From assembly GCA_027451905.1 (NCBI GenBank), contig DAIDHV010000010.1:1-64000 (forward strand): a stretch of 64,000 nucleotides of DNA. Direction: 5' to 3'. Source of the DNA: Armatimonadota bacterium (lineage in GTDB: Bacteria; Armatimonadota; Fimbriimonadia; Fimbriimonadales; Fimbriimonadaceae). Of this stretch, positions 8,252-17,050 are shown piece after piece. A program made the translations under genes and the position numbers. Within the stretch, counting starts at the first letter, position 1. Each line of letters begins with the position of its first letter. The notes under the pieces are model-generated. The model saw only the letters and a program-made list of their open reading frames with translations, searched no databases and had not been told where the DNA came from.

Positions 8252-9372
8252 GTCACTTCTCCATTGGAGACCTTCAACTCCGACGCGCGGCTCACGATGT
8301 GGTTACTGACCGAGCTTGCCTCGGTGCAGGTTAACAGGGCCTGGTGGCTTTGGTTAATCACAAGAGCCGCTAAAGCCGTGCGGCGGTATTCATCGAGATC
8401 AGAAAGCATATCATCCAGCAACAACAAGGGAGGAGTCCCTGATGTTTCACGTGAAACCTGAAAAGAGCCTGCCTTCAGGGCAATCGCAACCGATCTTTGC
8501 TGACCTTGGCTACCGTAGTTCTTGACATCCTTGCCGTCGATTTCCATGCCAAAATCGTCACGGTGGGGGCCGAGAGAGGTTGATCCCCTACGCATGTCAT
8601 GAGAGCGAGACAGCGCAAAAGCTTGCTGAAGGCTTTCCGTATCTAGTCCACCTTCCTCCTCTTTCAAAAATAGGCTTAGGATTTCTTTTTTTGCAATTTC
8701 CTGATAGGCGCTTGAGGCTAGCGGTGCCAGCTTGGCAAAATAGACTTGGCGCTGCTGGCGTACATAAGAACCGCTTTCCGCCATTGCAAACTCCCATGCT
8801 TCAAATTGGTCTTGATCAATCACGGTTTGCATTGCCATTTTGAGAAGCGAGTTTCTTTGCTCTAAGGCGCGCTTATAAATTGCCAATTTGTGAACATAGG
8901 AGGGCTGTAAAGCTCCGATCTCAAGGTCCAAAAACATCCTTCTGGAAGCAGGATCTCCCTGGGATAGGGGCAAATCAAAAGCGGTAATCGACGTTGTTGG
9001 CAGCCTCCCGAGCAGATCACTGGCTTTTGGCAGGCTCATTTTGTTGATCGATGCCACTTTCTTGCCGACTTCGGGAATCTGAATTGAGATTTCGGTTTGA
9101 GATGGAGACAAGATTCCCGACACCTCGCAGTGAGTTTCATCGGAACGCACTGCGTCACGATCCCGATGGCTCCTTAGCAGTTTGCCGGTTGAAATATAGG
9201 AAATTGCTTCCAAAAGGGTTGTTTTGCCGGAAGCATTTTGGCCGGTAAACAACGAGAGCCCTTCCGGAACATTGAGTTCTAGATGGTGAAAGCAACGGAA
9301 GTTCAACAGCTTTAGCTTGTCTAATAAAGTCAAGCCCGCTTCGCTGGTTGGTTTTTCCACATCCCTAATCAT
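8242..9372 (-). CDS. recF: DNA replication and repair protein RecF
   Basis: 376 residues, normal length. It has the SMC-like ATPase layout: Walker A GQNASGKTTLLEA near residue 45, LGPHRDDF, the signature YGSQGQQRSVAIALKAG and Walker B LLLLDDMLSDLD. RecF binds gapped DNA and helps RecOR load RecA at stalled forks. It leads the recF-DUF721-comEC-MBL operon. The 288 bp upstream hold a perfect DnaA box and other origin-like signals. dnaA and dnaN are not in the window. Confidence 0.95.
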   Translation of the reverse strand: MIRDVEKPTSEAGLTLLDKLKLLNFRCFHHLELNVPEGLSLFTGQNASGKTTLLEAISYISTGKLLRSHRDRDAVRSDETHCEVSGILSPSQTEISIQIPEVGKKVASINKMSLPKASDLLGRLPTTSITAFDLPLSQGDPASRRMFLDLEIGALQPSYVHKLAIYKRALEQRNSLLKMAMQTVIDQDQFEAWEFAMAESGSYVRQQRQVYFAKLAPLASSAYQEIAKKEILSLFLKEEEGGLDTESLQQAFALSRSHDMRRGSTSLGPHRDDFGMEIDGKDVKNYGSQGQQRSVAIALKAGSFQVSRETSGTPPLLLLDDMLSDLDEYRRTALAALVINQSHQALLTCTEASSVSNHIVSRASELKVSNGEVTWK

Positions 9373-9660
9373 GAAAAAGAATCACTCTTTAAATTACTTT
9401 TATTATTAAGCGGTTGGAAAAGTGGAAAAGTGGCACGGTGAGCGATTTTTTACCTTAAATTGAACCGAAACCAACCGAAAGAAGAACGTTCCATACAAGG
9501 AAAATATTGGGGATAAGCCAAACCGTCGGTGGGTAATTGGGGGCTATGAGCCAAGAGTAAACCCATTTGTGGACGAAACTGATGCCTTATCCACAAAGTT
9601 ATATTGATGCGGGGGATAAACAGCGATGGGATGACCGTCAGTCGGAATTTGTCCTGCTTC
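9373..9660. other. gap with DnaA boxes and AT-rich stretch: candidate oriC or DnaA-controlled promoter
   Basis: A perfect DnaA box TTATCCACA lies at 9587-9595. Near matches are TGGGGATAA (9508-9516, one mismatch), TGTGGACGA (9568-9576, two) and GGGGGATAA (9611-9619, two). An AT-rich run (9371-9410) borders recF. An 8-bp tandem repeat GGAAAAGT is at 9416-9431, and CCGAAA occurs twice near 9465-9479. Genes to the left run leftward, and from 10441 rightward. Together these resemble a replication origin next to recF. A DnaA-regulated promoter for recF would explain part of the same evidence. Confidence 0.4.
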
Positions 9661-10434
9661 TTAGAGAAGGCCATGGAGCCGTCCATATTTCATAACCATG
9701 GCCTCGGCAAGCAAAACAGGGTGAACGGACCTTGTATCGGGGACGTTGCATCGTTTGGCAATAGGCACCCAAAACTCTTCAATCATCTGTTCGACAAGGC
9801 TCTGGGGCAGCTCTGGGTACCGATCGCACAGTCGCTTGAGAACTTCGTAGTCTTGATGAGTCATGTTGGAAAGATCTCCCACCAAGCCCTCAAATTGATG
9901 GGTACCGATATGATGAGGGGCAGGAGTCAGCCTAGAATCAAGGCTTATGCGGCTGATAACAATTGTGTTCGAAGCGAGATCCCCTAGCCTTTGCGACTTG
10001 TTGGTGAGGATTATAGAAACCATCCCAAGGAAGTAAAACATGGGCAGCATGTCGGCTGGCCTGAGCAGATTTCTGCCAATCGCGGCCTGAAAAGTGATAG
10101 GAGAGCCATCTGCCATTGCCACATGCAGTCGCAGTGCCGATTTTCCTACCGTTTGACCCCGCCAAAGTCCTTCAAGAAGAATGAAATACAGAAAAGGAAT
10201 CGCTACCATTATCGGCAGCAGTATCGCGTTAGAAACCTCGCCTGTAGCAATGGCAACTAGGGAGACGATCCACATAAGAATCCCTTCCCCCAAGATAAGG
10301 ATGAACAGGTCTAGCAAGTGAGCGGTGACTCTTGTGCCTAATGAGGCAGTCGAAAGCTCCACGATCACTTTTTCGGGGGTTAGCAGGGCAACTTCCGTGT
10401 TCAATGAATTTACTTTACCAAACAGGTGTAACAT
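9661..10434 (-). CDS. RDD-family membrane protein
   Basis: 257 residues. The RDD domain covers about residues 25-160: GTRVTAHLLDLFILILGEG, two to three membrane helices, WRGQTVGKSALRLHV and AIGRNLLRPADMLP. The remaining 95 residues are a soluble tail without a recognised domain. RDD proteins are small membrane proteins of uncertain, possibly ion-transport, role. The start lies only 6 bp from the divergent DUF58 gene, so either promoters lie inside the neighbouring coding sequence or the true start is further in. Confidence 0.8.
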   Translation of the reverse strand: MLHLFGKVNSLNTEVALLTPEKVIVELSTASLGTRVTAHLLDLFILILGEGILMWIVSLVAIATGEVSNAILLPIMVAIPFLYFILLEGLWRGQTVGKSALRLHVAMADGSPITFQAAIGRNLLRPADMLPMFYFLGMVSIILTNKSQRLGDLASNTIVISRISLDSRLTPAPHHIGTHQFEGLVGDLSNMTHQDYEVLKRLCDRYPELPQSLVEQMIEEFWVPIAKRCNVPDTRSVHPVLLAEAMVMKYGRLHGLL

Positions 10435-10440
10435 AACCCT

Positions 10441-11751
10441 GTGCTTGTACCTACCAAAAGGCTTTGGCTGTTGCTTGGCTTTGGGGTCATTTTTGCGGGA
10501 GTGTCGGCTCAGGCTGGGTTTGGCTGGCTGATGTGGGCATTTGATGGGGTTTTGCTAGCGGTTGCCATTCTTTCTGCGCGGCTTGCACCTTCTGCTTCGG
10601 AGCTCTCGGTCACGAGAGAGTTTGACCCTGTTTTTAGCGTTCGAGCAGCCAATCTCGTGGTAATTCGCTTTGAAAATAGCTCGCAATACGTTCTCAAGGG
10701 CCGATTTCGAGACGAACCTGATGAGACATTTGAGACATCAGGGAACGAGCAGCCGATTTTGATCGGGCCCGATGAAACAAAGATTTACAGCTACAAAACG
10801 GTGCCTCCTGAGCGAGGAACTTATGAGTTTCGAGCGACCTTTCTGAGGCTCATTTGCCCATTGGGGTTGGTGGAAAAACAGGTCAGGCTAGAAACGGCTC
10901 AGGCGATTCGGGTTTATCCCAATCTCCTTGCCTTGCAAGAATTTGCCATTCTAAGCCAGAGAGGAAAGCTGAGGTCTCTTGGTGTGCGGAAGTCTCGAAC
11001 AAGAGGCTTGGGATCAGACTTTGAATCGTTGCGGGACTATCTGCCGGGGGATGACTACCGGAAGATGGATTGGAAGGCAACTGCAAGGCGAGGAAAGCCC
11101 ATTGTGAAGCAGTTTGAAGTGGAAAGGAATCAGTCGGTGGTCCTTGTGATTGATTGCGGCCGCCACATGCTAGGTGAAATTGAGGGGGTGACTAAGCTTG
11201 ATTCCGCCTTGGATTCTTGCCTTATGCTGGCAAAAGCAGCGATGACAATGGGAGATCAGGTGGGGTTATTGGTCTTTAATGATCGAGTTTTAAGGTTTGT
11301 GCCTCCTCGCAAGAGCAACAATCAGATTGGTGCCCTCATTGAAACCATTCATGATCTTGTTGCAGAGCCGGTTGAATCTGACCCGACGCGGGCCCTGAGC
11401 TATCTCAGCCAGAGGTGGAAGAAACGGTCCCTTGTTGTTGTCTTTACGGATGCGTCCGATCCGGAAATTGCAAAATCCCTATCCGCTGACCTCTCGGCCC
11501 TCAAAAACCGGCATTTGGTTATTGTGGTCCAGGTTAACGATCCTGCTATTGAGGTTCTTGCTTGCAGCATCCCTCAGAAAAAGCAAGACGTGTATGGTCA
11601 AGCCGCTGGTCTATGGCTGGACGATCGAAGAAAAGAGGCGATTGGCCGACTGAAGGCAACTCATGCTCATTTAGTGGCGGCAGAACCGCAAGAGCTAGCC
11701 AAAGAGCTGGTGTCGGCTTATTTTGATATCAAAGAGGGCGCCCTTCTTTGA
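10441..11751 (+). CDS. DUF58 domain protein
   Basis: 436 residues from a GTG start. Two membrane helices at the N-terminus are followed by an immunoglobulin-like stretch and then the DUF58 core: ESLRDYLPGDDYRKMDWKA. After it comes a von Willebrand A-like part (VVLVIDCGRHM ... VGLLVFNDRV). DUF58 proteins usually pair with a MoxR AAA+ ATPase and transglutaminase-like genes, but neither is adjacent. They probably act at the membrane as metal-dependent adhesion or chaperone partners. Confidence 0.85.
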   Translation: MLVPTKRLWLLLGFGVIFAGVSAQAGFGWLMWAFDGVLLAVAILSARLAPSASELSVTREFDPVFSVRAANLVVIRFENSSQYVLKGRFRDEPDETFETSGNEQPILIGPDETKIYSYKTVPPERGTYEFRATFLRLICPLGLVEKQVRLETAQAIRVYPNLLALQEFAILSQRGKLRSLGVRKSRTRGLGSDFESLRDYLPGDDYRKMDWKATARRGKPIVKQFEVERNQSVVLVIDCGRHMLGEIEGVTKLDSALDSCLMLAKAAMTMGDQVGLLVFNDRVLRFVPPRKSNNQIGALIETIHDLVAEPVESDPTRALSYLSQRWKKRSLVVVFTDASDPEIAKSLSADLSALKNRHLVIVVQVNDPAIEVLACSIPQKKQDVYGQAAGLWLDDRRKEAIGRLKATHAHLVAAEPQELAKELVSAYFDIKEGALL

Positions 11752-11794
11752 TTCAAAATAATGGTTTCGGTTTTTAAGAACCCTTTTGATAACA

Positions 11795-13525
11795 ATGGCT
11801 AACACAGAAAATTTAGAAGCCCCTCAATCCTTAGGCGCTATTTTGCTGAGGTCTTGCCAGCGATATGCATACTCGGCTGCCTATCTTGTTCCGTCCAAGA
11901 CGGGGGTCACCAAAATAACCTACCTTGAGCTTGAGGGTCATGTAAGAAGGTGGGCCAGTGGAGTCAAGAGCCTTGGTCTTGAAAGAGGCGATGTTTTATG
12001 CATCCTTAGCGAAAACTCCTTGGAGTGGGCCCTCTTGGATTGGGCTTGCCAGACCCTAGGGGTGGTTGTGGTGCCAATATATCCAACACTTCCCTCTGAC
12101 CAAGCCCAATATATTGTGGAAAACTGCCACGCCAAGGTTGTTGCCTGCGGCGATGAGGCCCAAGCAAAGAAGCTTTCAGAGATGCATAATATCCGAATCT
12201 TTTTATTAAAAAACGGGAACAATAGCCTTGAACTTATGAGTTCTCAGGCCCCTTTGATCGAGAAAGAGGAATGGATTAGGGAAATTAGCAAGACTTCTGG
12301 TGCAGATACGGCAACGATTATTTACACAAGCGGCACCACAGGTCCCCCAAAAGGGGTGGTGCTGACCCATAGCAACTTCCTATGGATGAATCAGGCGGTT
12401 GCGAAGGGGTTTGCGATTGGGGAAGGCGACGTTTTCTTTAGCTTTTTGCCACTGAGCCATGTTTACGCACGCGCCAATGATCATTTCTTACCTATTTCTT
12501 TGGGTTCTGCTATTGGTCTGAACCGAAGCCTCAGTTCACTTGCTGCCGATATTTCCCAAATCAGGCCGACACTTATGCTGGTTGTGCCTCGATTTTTAGA
12601 CTCGATGAGAGACCGCATCTCGGAAGGAGCCAGAAAGGGATCAAAAATCCAAACGAGGCTCTTTGAAATGACGGTCAATCAAGGTAAGAGGAAAGTCCAG
12701 GGGCAAAGTGCGCCGCTTCATTCATTTTTGAAGAAAGTTGTTGGGTCAAAAATCCAAGCAAGGCTCGGTGGCAGGCTCCGGTTTTTTGTCTCCGGTGGTG
12801 CGGCTTTGCCTTCTTCAACGTTTGCCTTTTATGAGTCTTTTGGCGTTTTGGTGCTTCAGGGGTATGGATTAACCGAAACCACAAGCGGAATCTACATCAA
12901 TTACCCCGATCGTCCCAACCGGTCCGATTCGGTTGGTGAGCCTTTAGACGGAGTGGAAACCAAAATTGCAGAAGACGGCGAGATTTTAGTGCGGGGACCG
13001 TTTTTGATGAAGGAGTACTTTGAACTGCCCACCGATACGAGAGCGGCGATTGATGAGGAAGGCTGGTTTCATACCGGAGACGTCGGGCGGTTAGAGGGGT
13101 CTCACTTAATAATTACGGACCGTAAAAAGGACCTCATCGTGCTAGCGAACGGGAAAAACGTGGCGCCGCAGCCTATCGAAAACCTTTTGAGGCAAGGAAA
13201 ATATATCAGTGAAGCGGTTGTTTTGGGGGATGGATTGGATGGATGCGTAGCTTTGATCGTTCCCAATTTCGAGGCGCTTAGGGCCGATCTTCATCTGCAA
13301 GAATCTACCTTGCACCTTATTGAGCTTGAGACCGTAAAACATGCAGTCAAGGCGGATGTGGACCTCGTCAACGCGGGTCTTGCAAGCTTTGAGAAAATCA
13401 AGCGCCATGCCCTGATTCCCGAGCCATTTACCATTGAAGGGGGAGAATTAACCCCATCCCTTAAAGTCAAGCGGAAGTTTGTTTCCGAGAAGTACCGAGA
13501 TACGATTGCCTATTTGGCAAGGTAG
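11795..13525 (+). CDS. AMP-dependent acyl-CoA ligase (long-chain fatty acid type)
   Basis: About 576 residues. It has ANL-superfamily motifs: the P-loop TIIYTSGTTGPPKGVVLTH, FLPLSHVYAR, QGYGLTETTSGIY, the hinge TGDVGRLEGSHLIITDRKKD and the C-terminal lysine region LKVKRKFV. The sequence around FLPLSHVY and DRKKDLIVLANGKN is typical of long-chain fatty-acid CoA ligases. A TTG three codons upstream (11786) also opens the frame, but the ATG at 11795 is more likely. It activates a fatty acid to acyl-AMP and then acyl-CoA. It is followed 39 nt later by the dgcA-like gene. Confidence 0.88.
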   Translation: MANTENLEAPQSLGAILLRSCQRYAYSAAYLVPSKTGVTKITYLELEGHVRRWASGVKSLGLERGDVLCILSENSLEWALLDWACQTLGVVVVPIYPTLPSDQAQYIVENCHAKVVACGDEAQAKKLSEMHNIRIFLLKNGNNSLELMSSQAPLIEKEEWIREISKTSGADTATIIYTSGTTGPPKGVVLTHSNFLWMNQAVAKGFAIGEGDVFFSFLPLSHVYARANDHFLPISLGSAIGLNRSLSSLAADISQIRPTLMLVVPRFLDSMRDRISEGARKGSKIQTRLFEMTVNQGKRKVQGQSAPLHSFLKKVVGSKIQARLGGRLRFFVSGGAALPSSTFAFYESFGVLVLQGYGLTETTSGIYINYPDRPNRSDSVGEPLDGVETKIAEDGEILVRGPFLMKEYFELPTDTRAAIDEEGWFHTGDVGRLEGSHLIITDRKKDLIVLANGKNVAPQPIENLLRQGKYISEAVVLGDGLDGCVALIVPNFEALRADLHLQESTLHLIELETVKHAVKADVDLVNAGLASFEKIKRHALIPEPFTIEGGELTPSLKVKRKFVSEKYRDTIAYLAR

Positions 13526-13564
13526 TCCCTGCCGATTTGAAGTTAAATCGGATAGGATGAATAG

Positions 13565-14605
13565 GTGCTGAAGGTTTCGTTTGCTAAGATTGAGTTGCAA
13601 AAACTGTATCCGCTAGCGATCAGTCGGGGGACGATGTCTTCCTCGCAGAATCTGTTTGTCTTTCTAACCGATGGCAAGCACACTGGTCTGGGTGAATTAT
13701 CTCCCGCAACGTCTTCTCCATGGACTGCAGACCGCGGCCAAGCTCAGATTGAGGGGTTAGCAGAAACCGGAATCCCCGAGAATCCTTTTGACTTAGACCA
13801 AAAAATGCGGCAGTTGCGAATGGATCCTCCTGCCATGGCCGCGCTTGACATTGCTCTGTGGGACCTTATCGGCAAGCGGGCGCAGATGCCTCTTTATGCG
13901 CTTTTGGGATTGCCGAACCGTGGTGTTCCCACCAGCGTGACCATTGGGATCAATCCCCCTGCGGTTACAAAAGAAAGAGTGCCGGATATTTTAAGAAGAA
14001 CCGGCGCCAAGGCCTTAAAGATCAAGCTAGGCTCCCCTGATGGAATCGAAGCGGACAAAGAGCATTTTATGGCGGCGTGGGAATCAAGCTCAATGTTTCA
14101 CGTGAAACTTAGAGTGGATGCGAATGGGGGATGGACTTGGCAAGATGCCCGCAAGATGATGAAATGGCTTTGGGAAAGGGACGTTGACTATATTGAGCAG
14201 CCATTGGTGGAAGGAAACGAAGACGAACTGCCGCTGCTGTTTGAGCGGCGAAAATTACCTATCTTTTGTGACGAATCGGTGAGGACAAGCCAAGATGTGC
14301 CGCCCCTTGCCGACCGAGTTGATGGGATTAACCTAAAGTTAATGAAAAGCGGCGGAATAACCGAAGCCCTCAGAATTGTGGCAACGGCAAGGGCTCATGG
14401 CCTCAAAACGATGATCGGCTGCATGAGTGAATCGTCGGTTGCGATTGCGGCGGGGGCGGCAATGAGCGCCCTTTTTGATCATATTGACCTGGATAGCCAT
14501 CTGAACCTGAATCCTGACCCTGCCTCAGGGGCACCCATCGTTGATGGAGGCATTGTTCCGACCGATCGCCCGGGCCACGGAGCCGAACTCATCAGTTCAT
14601 GCTAG
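13565..14605 (+). CDS. dgcA: enolase-superfamily epimerase/racemase (dipeptide epimerase or N-acetyl-D-Glu racemase)
   Basis: 346 residues from GTG, with AGGA about 7 nt upstream. It has the muconate-lactonizing/dipeptide epimerase residues: catalytic KIKLG (K-x-K), metal ligands in LRVDANGGW, YIEQPLVEG and IFCDESVRT, and the second catalytic Lys in INLKLMKSGG. It overlaps the DUF1611/DgcN-like gene by 7 nt. That pairing is known from a D-glutamate pathway in which DgcN N-acetylates D-Glu and DgcA racemises N-acetyl-D-Glu. L-Ala-D/L-Glu epimerase acting in murein peptide recycling is the main alternative. Confidence 0.82.
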   Translation: MLKVSFAKIELQKLYPLAISRGTMSSSQNLFVFLTDGKHTGLGELSPATSSPWTADRGQAQIEGLAETGIPENPFDLDQKMRQLRMDPPAMAALDIALWDLIGKRAQMPLYALLGLPNRGVPTSVTIGINPPAVTKERVPDILRRTGAKALKIKLGSPDGIEADKEHFMAAWESSSMFHVKLRVDANGGWTWQDARKMMKWLWERDVDYIEQPLVEGNEDELPLLFERRKLPIFCDESVRTSQDVPPLADRVDGINLKLMKSGGITEALRIVATARAHGLKTMIGCMSESSVAIAAGAAMSALFDHIDLDSHLNLNPDPASGAPIVDGGIVPTDRPGHGAELISSC

Positions 14606-15624
14606 AAAGAAGCCAAAAGCTGGCCTTGTACATGGAGGGCGCGGTACAAGGAGATGCCGGCAAAATGGGATTCGGCATCTTGCGTTACTCTCCCAACGAA
14701 GTCGCTTGTGTGATTGATTCAGCCTCTGCTGGCAAGGATATTCAAGAGGTTACCGATTCGCCACGATCGGCCCCCATCGTAGCTTCCGTTCAAGAAGCCA
14801 AAAAGTTAGGAGGAGACGTTTTTGTACTTGGCATAGCCCCACCTGGCGGTTTGATCCCTTTGGATTGGTTTGCGGCTATCGACGAAGCTTGGTCATGCGG
14901 AATGAGTTTGCTGAACGGGCTTCATGAACCGTTGGCAGGGCGGTATCCGGAGCGGCCTGGCCAGTGGATTTGGGATATACGCAAAGAACCGGCAGGCCTG
15001 AAACCGGCAACCGGAGAAACGATGAACCTCTCCAACAACCGCGTGTTGATGATTGGCACCGATATGGCTGTGGGAAAGATGACGGCAGGATTGGAGCTTT
15101 GGAAATCGGCTAGGAACGCAGGAGTTGATGCTGAATTTGTAGCAACCGGCCAAATTGGCATTACGATTACTGGAAAAGGCGTGCCGTTAGATGCAGTCAG
15201 AGTGGACTTTGCGGGAGGTTCCATCGAAAGAGAAGTCCTTGCCCTTGCCAATCATGATTTGGTCATTGTAGAAGGGCAAGGTTCTTTGATTCATCCCGGC
15301 AGCACCGCGAATCTGCCCCTGATCCGCGGCAGCAATCCGACTCACTTTGTGCTGTGCATTCGAGCCCATCAAACCCATCTGGCAAGGGTGCCATGGGTAA
15401 AAATCCCTCAATTAGACGCCTTTATTGGCATGTATGAGGACCTTGCCGAGGCTTGCGGGGTGTTCAAGCGGCCAAAAACAGCAGCCATTTGCGTCAATGG
15501 CAAAGATTTAGAGCCGGCTGCTGTTGATGAATACTGCGCAGAGATTGAAGCTAGGTTCGGCATCCCAACCGTGGATCCCGTATGTCATGGCTGTGACCGG
15601 CTGGTGCCACTGGTCATTCACTAA
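14599..15624 (+). CDS. dgcN: DUF1611 family protein, DgcN-like
   Basis: 341 residues. An N-terminal Rossmann-like half is followed by a P-loop-like domain: VLMIGTDMAVGKMTAGLEL, FVATGQIGI, VIVEGQGSLIHPG. Members of this family coupled to enolase-type racemases include DgcN, reported as a D-glutamate N-acetyltransferase. The start is inside the end of the dgcA-like gene, so the two are cotranslated. The substrate assignment rests on this pairing and is not proven by the sequence. Confidence 0.8.
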   Translation: MLERSQKLALYMEGAVQGDAGKMGFGILRYSPNEVACVIDSASAGKDIQEVTDSPRSAPIVASVQEAKKLGGDVFVLGIAPPGGLIPLDWFAAIDEAWSCGMSLLNGLHEPLAGRYPERPGQWIWDIRKEPAGLKPATGETMNLSNNRVLMIGTDMAVGKMTAGLELWKSARNAGVDAEFVATGQIGITITGKGVPLDAVRVDFAGGSIEREVLALANHDLVIVEGQGSLIHPGSTANLPLIRGSNPTHFVLCIRAHQTHLARVPWVKIPQLDAFIGMYEDLAEACGVFKRPKTAAICVNGKDLEPAAVDEYCAEIEARFGIPTVDPVCHGCDRLVPLVIH

Positions 15625-15645
15625 GCGTTGAATTTCAGAAGAGGC

Positions 15646-16902
15646 TCACAATGAGCCGGAAAAGAATAGCGATGGGTTCCACAGGGCAGAAAGTGGCAAG
15701 GCCCAAATGTTCTGGGCCAGAGGCATGCTTTCGAAGCCAGCATACAAAACCACTCCAAGCTGAAATTGACCGCCAGAAACGTCTTTGAGATACTTGAGGC
15801 CCTCGGTTTGGTGACTGGCAATGGCTCGAGAAGGGGTCACATCTATCCCAATGAGAGATCCATCTGGGAACTCTAAAACAAAGGGAACCGCATACTGCTT
15901 AACGGTTCGGAAATGGCTCAACAGGGGCTTAGATTCAAGTCCCGAAATCAGCCTTGCAAGTTCATTGGCAACAAAAGCATCGGTCATGGATGCTAGAAGC
16001 AACTCATCTTGCTGCAATCGGGCACTATCGCACCCAATAAGGGCGCAGGCTAGGCCGGTATCGACAACGTATGTTTTTGGAGACTTTAGCAGCCGATCCA
16101 CAAGCAAAGTCTGGTGAGAGGGGAGTTCTTGAATCAAAAAGAGGCGCCGGAGGACTTCAAGATAGCGATGGAGGGTTGTTTCTTTGATTCTGGATTCGCG
16201 GGCAAGAGAGGCAACATTGAGAAACTGACCACTTTTTGTGGCAATGAGGGAGATGAGTTTGGGGAGAGACTCGGTGCCCGTCACTCTTGCAATTTCCTTG
16301 ACGTCTCGATCCAGAATCGAGCGCAGGTAGGAAAGATGCCACGCACGGCGATTCGACGGGGATCTCGTTAACGCAGGCTCCGGGAATCCTCCTGTGATGA
16401 TCCTTTCAGAAAGAGGTAGACCATCAGAATCTTTATATTGTCTAAATGAGTGTTGCGTCAAGAAAGCCACAAAATTATGGTGATATTGGCCGGATATTTC
16501 CGCTTGACTAAGGGGTAAAAGGTCCAAAATCTCCATTCTCCCTGCCAAAGATTCATTGACGGTTGGCAGAGCCAGGATATTTGCAGAGCCAGTTAAAAGG
16601 TAGCGTCCAGAGGTTCGATCTCTGTCGACAAACAGTTTAAGAGGGGCAAGCAATGAGGGGCACCGTTGAATTTCATCAAGGATCAAGGGGGCGCGGTGTT
16701 CGGTAAGGTAGCCAAGGGGATTTTCTAAGGCAAACTGCAACGAAAGTGGGTTGTCAAATGAATCGTAGCTCCATTTGCCATCGATAGACTGCAAATCGAG
16801 GGCAAGAGTGGACTTTCCACATTGGCGTGGTCCCACAATCATGGTTACGGTAGAGCGTTCGATGCAAGCCTGAAGCAGGCTTTGGGCAGCACGGGTTTTC
16901 AT
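15646..16902 (-). CDS. AAA+ ATPase with DUF4143 C-terminal domain
   Basis: 418 residues from the ATG at 16902; an upstream start at 16959 is possible. Walker A VGPRQCGKSTLAL, Walker B PLILDEIQRCP, sensor-like YLLTGSANILALP, and the DUF4143 region VKEIARVTGTESLPKLISL through YVVDTGLACALIG. This very common family is of unknown role. Patchy distribution is typical, and such genes are often gained laterally. It stands alone between convergent and tandem genes. Two 16-bp direct repeats 22 bp apart lie just upstream (16965-17002) and may be its operator. Confidence 0.88.
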   Translation of the reverse strand: MKTRAAQSLLQACIERSTVTMIVGPRQCGKSTLALDLQSIDGKWSYDSFDNPLSLQFALENPLGYLTEHRAPLILDEIQRCPSLLAPLKLFVDRDRTSGRYLLTGSANILALPTVNESLAGRMEILDLLPLSQAEISGQYHHNFVAFLTQHSFRQYKDSDGLPLSERIITGGFPEPALTRSPSNRRAWHLSYLRSILDRDVKEIARVTGTESLPKLISLIATKSGQFLNVASLARESRIKETTLHRYLEVLRRLFLIQELPSHQTLLVDRLLKSPKTYVVDTGLACALIGCDSARLQQDELLLASMTDAFVANELARLISGLESKPLLSHFRTVKQYAVPFVLEFPDGSLIGIDVTPSRAIASHQTEGLKYLKDVSGGQFQLGVVLYAGFESMPLAQNIWALPLSALWNPSLFFSGSL

Positions 16903-16964
16903 CAGAGAATCACTATTAGGCTGAGCTGGGTCAGAATGACGTAAGCCTTCCCAAATCATATCCT

Positions 16965-17002
16965 AAATGGTGGATTATCCGCCACCAAATGGTGGATTAT
17001 CC
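16965..17002 (-). promoter_or_regulatory. two 16-bp direct repeats, 22-bp period, upstream of the AAA+ gene
   Basis: AAATGGTGGATTATCC occurs at 16965-16980 and again, identically, at 16987-17002, so the sites are about two helical turns apart. CCACCAAATGGTGG (16982-16995) between them is a dyad. On the minus strand each repeat contains GATAAT, which could serve as a -10. The placement directly before the ATPase start suggests an operator or promoter. The binding protein is unknown. Confidence 0.5.
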
Positions 17003-17050
17003 CCCAAATAACTGAAAGTTAGCTTCAACAGGCGGATTCGAGAAGGTCTT

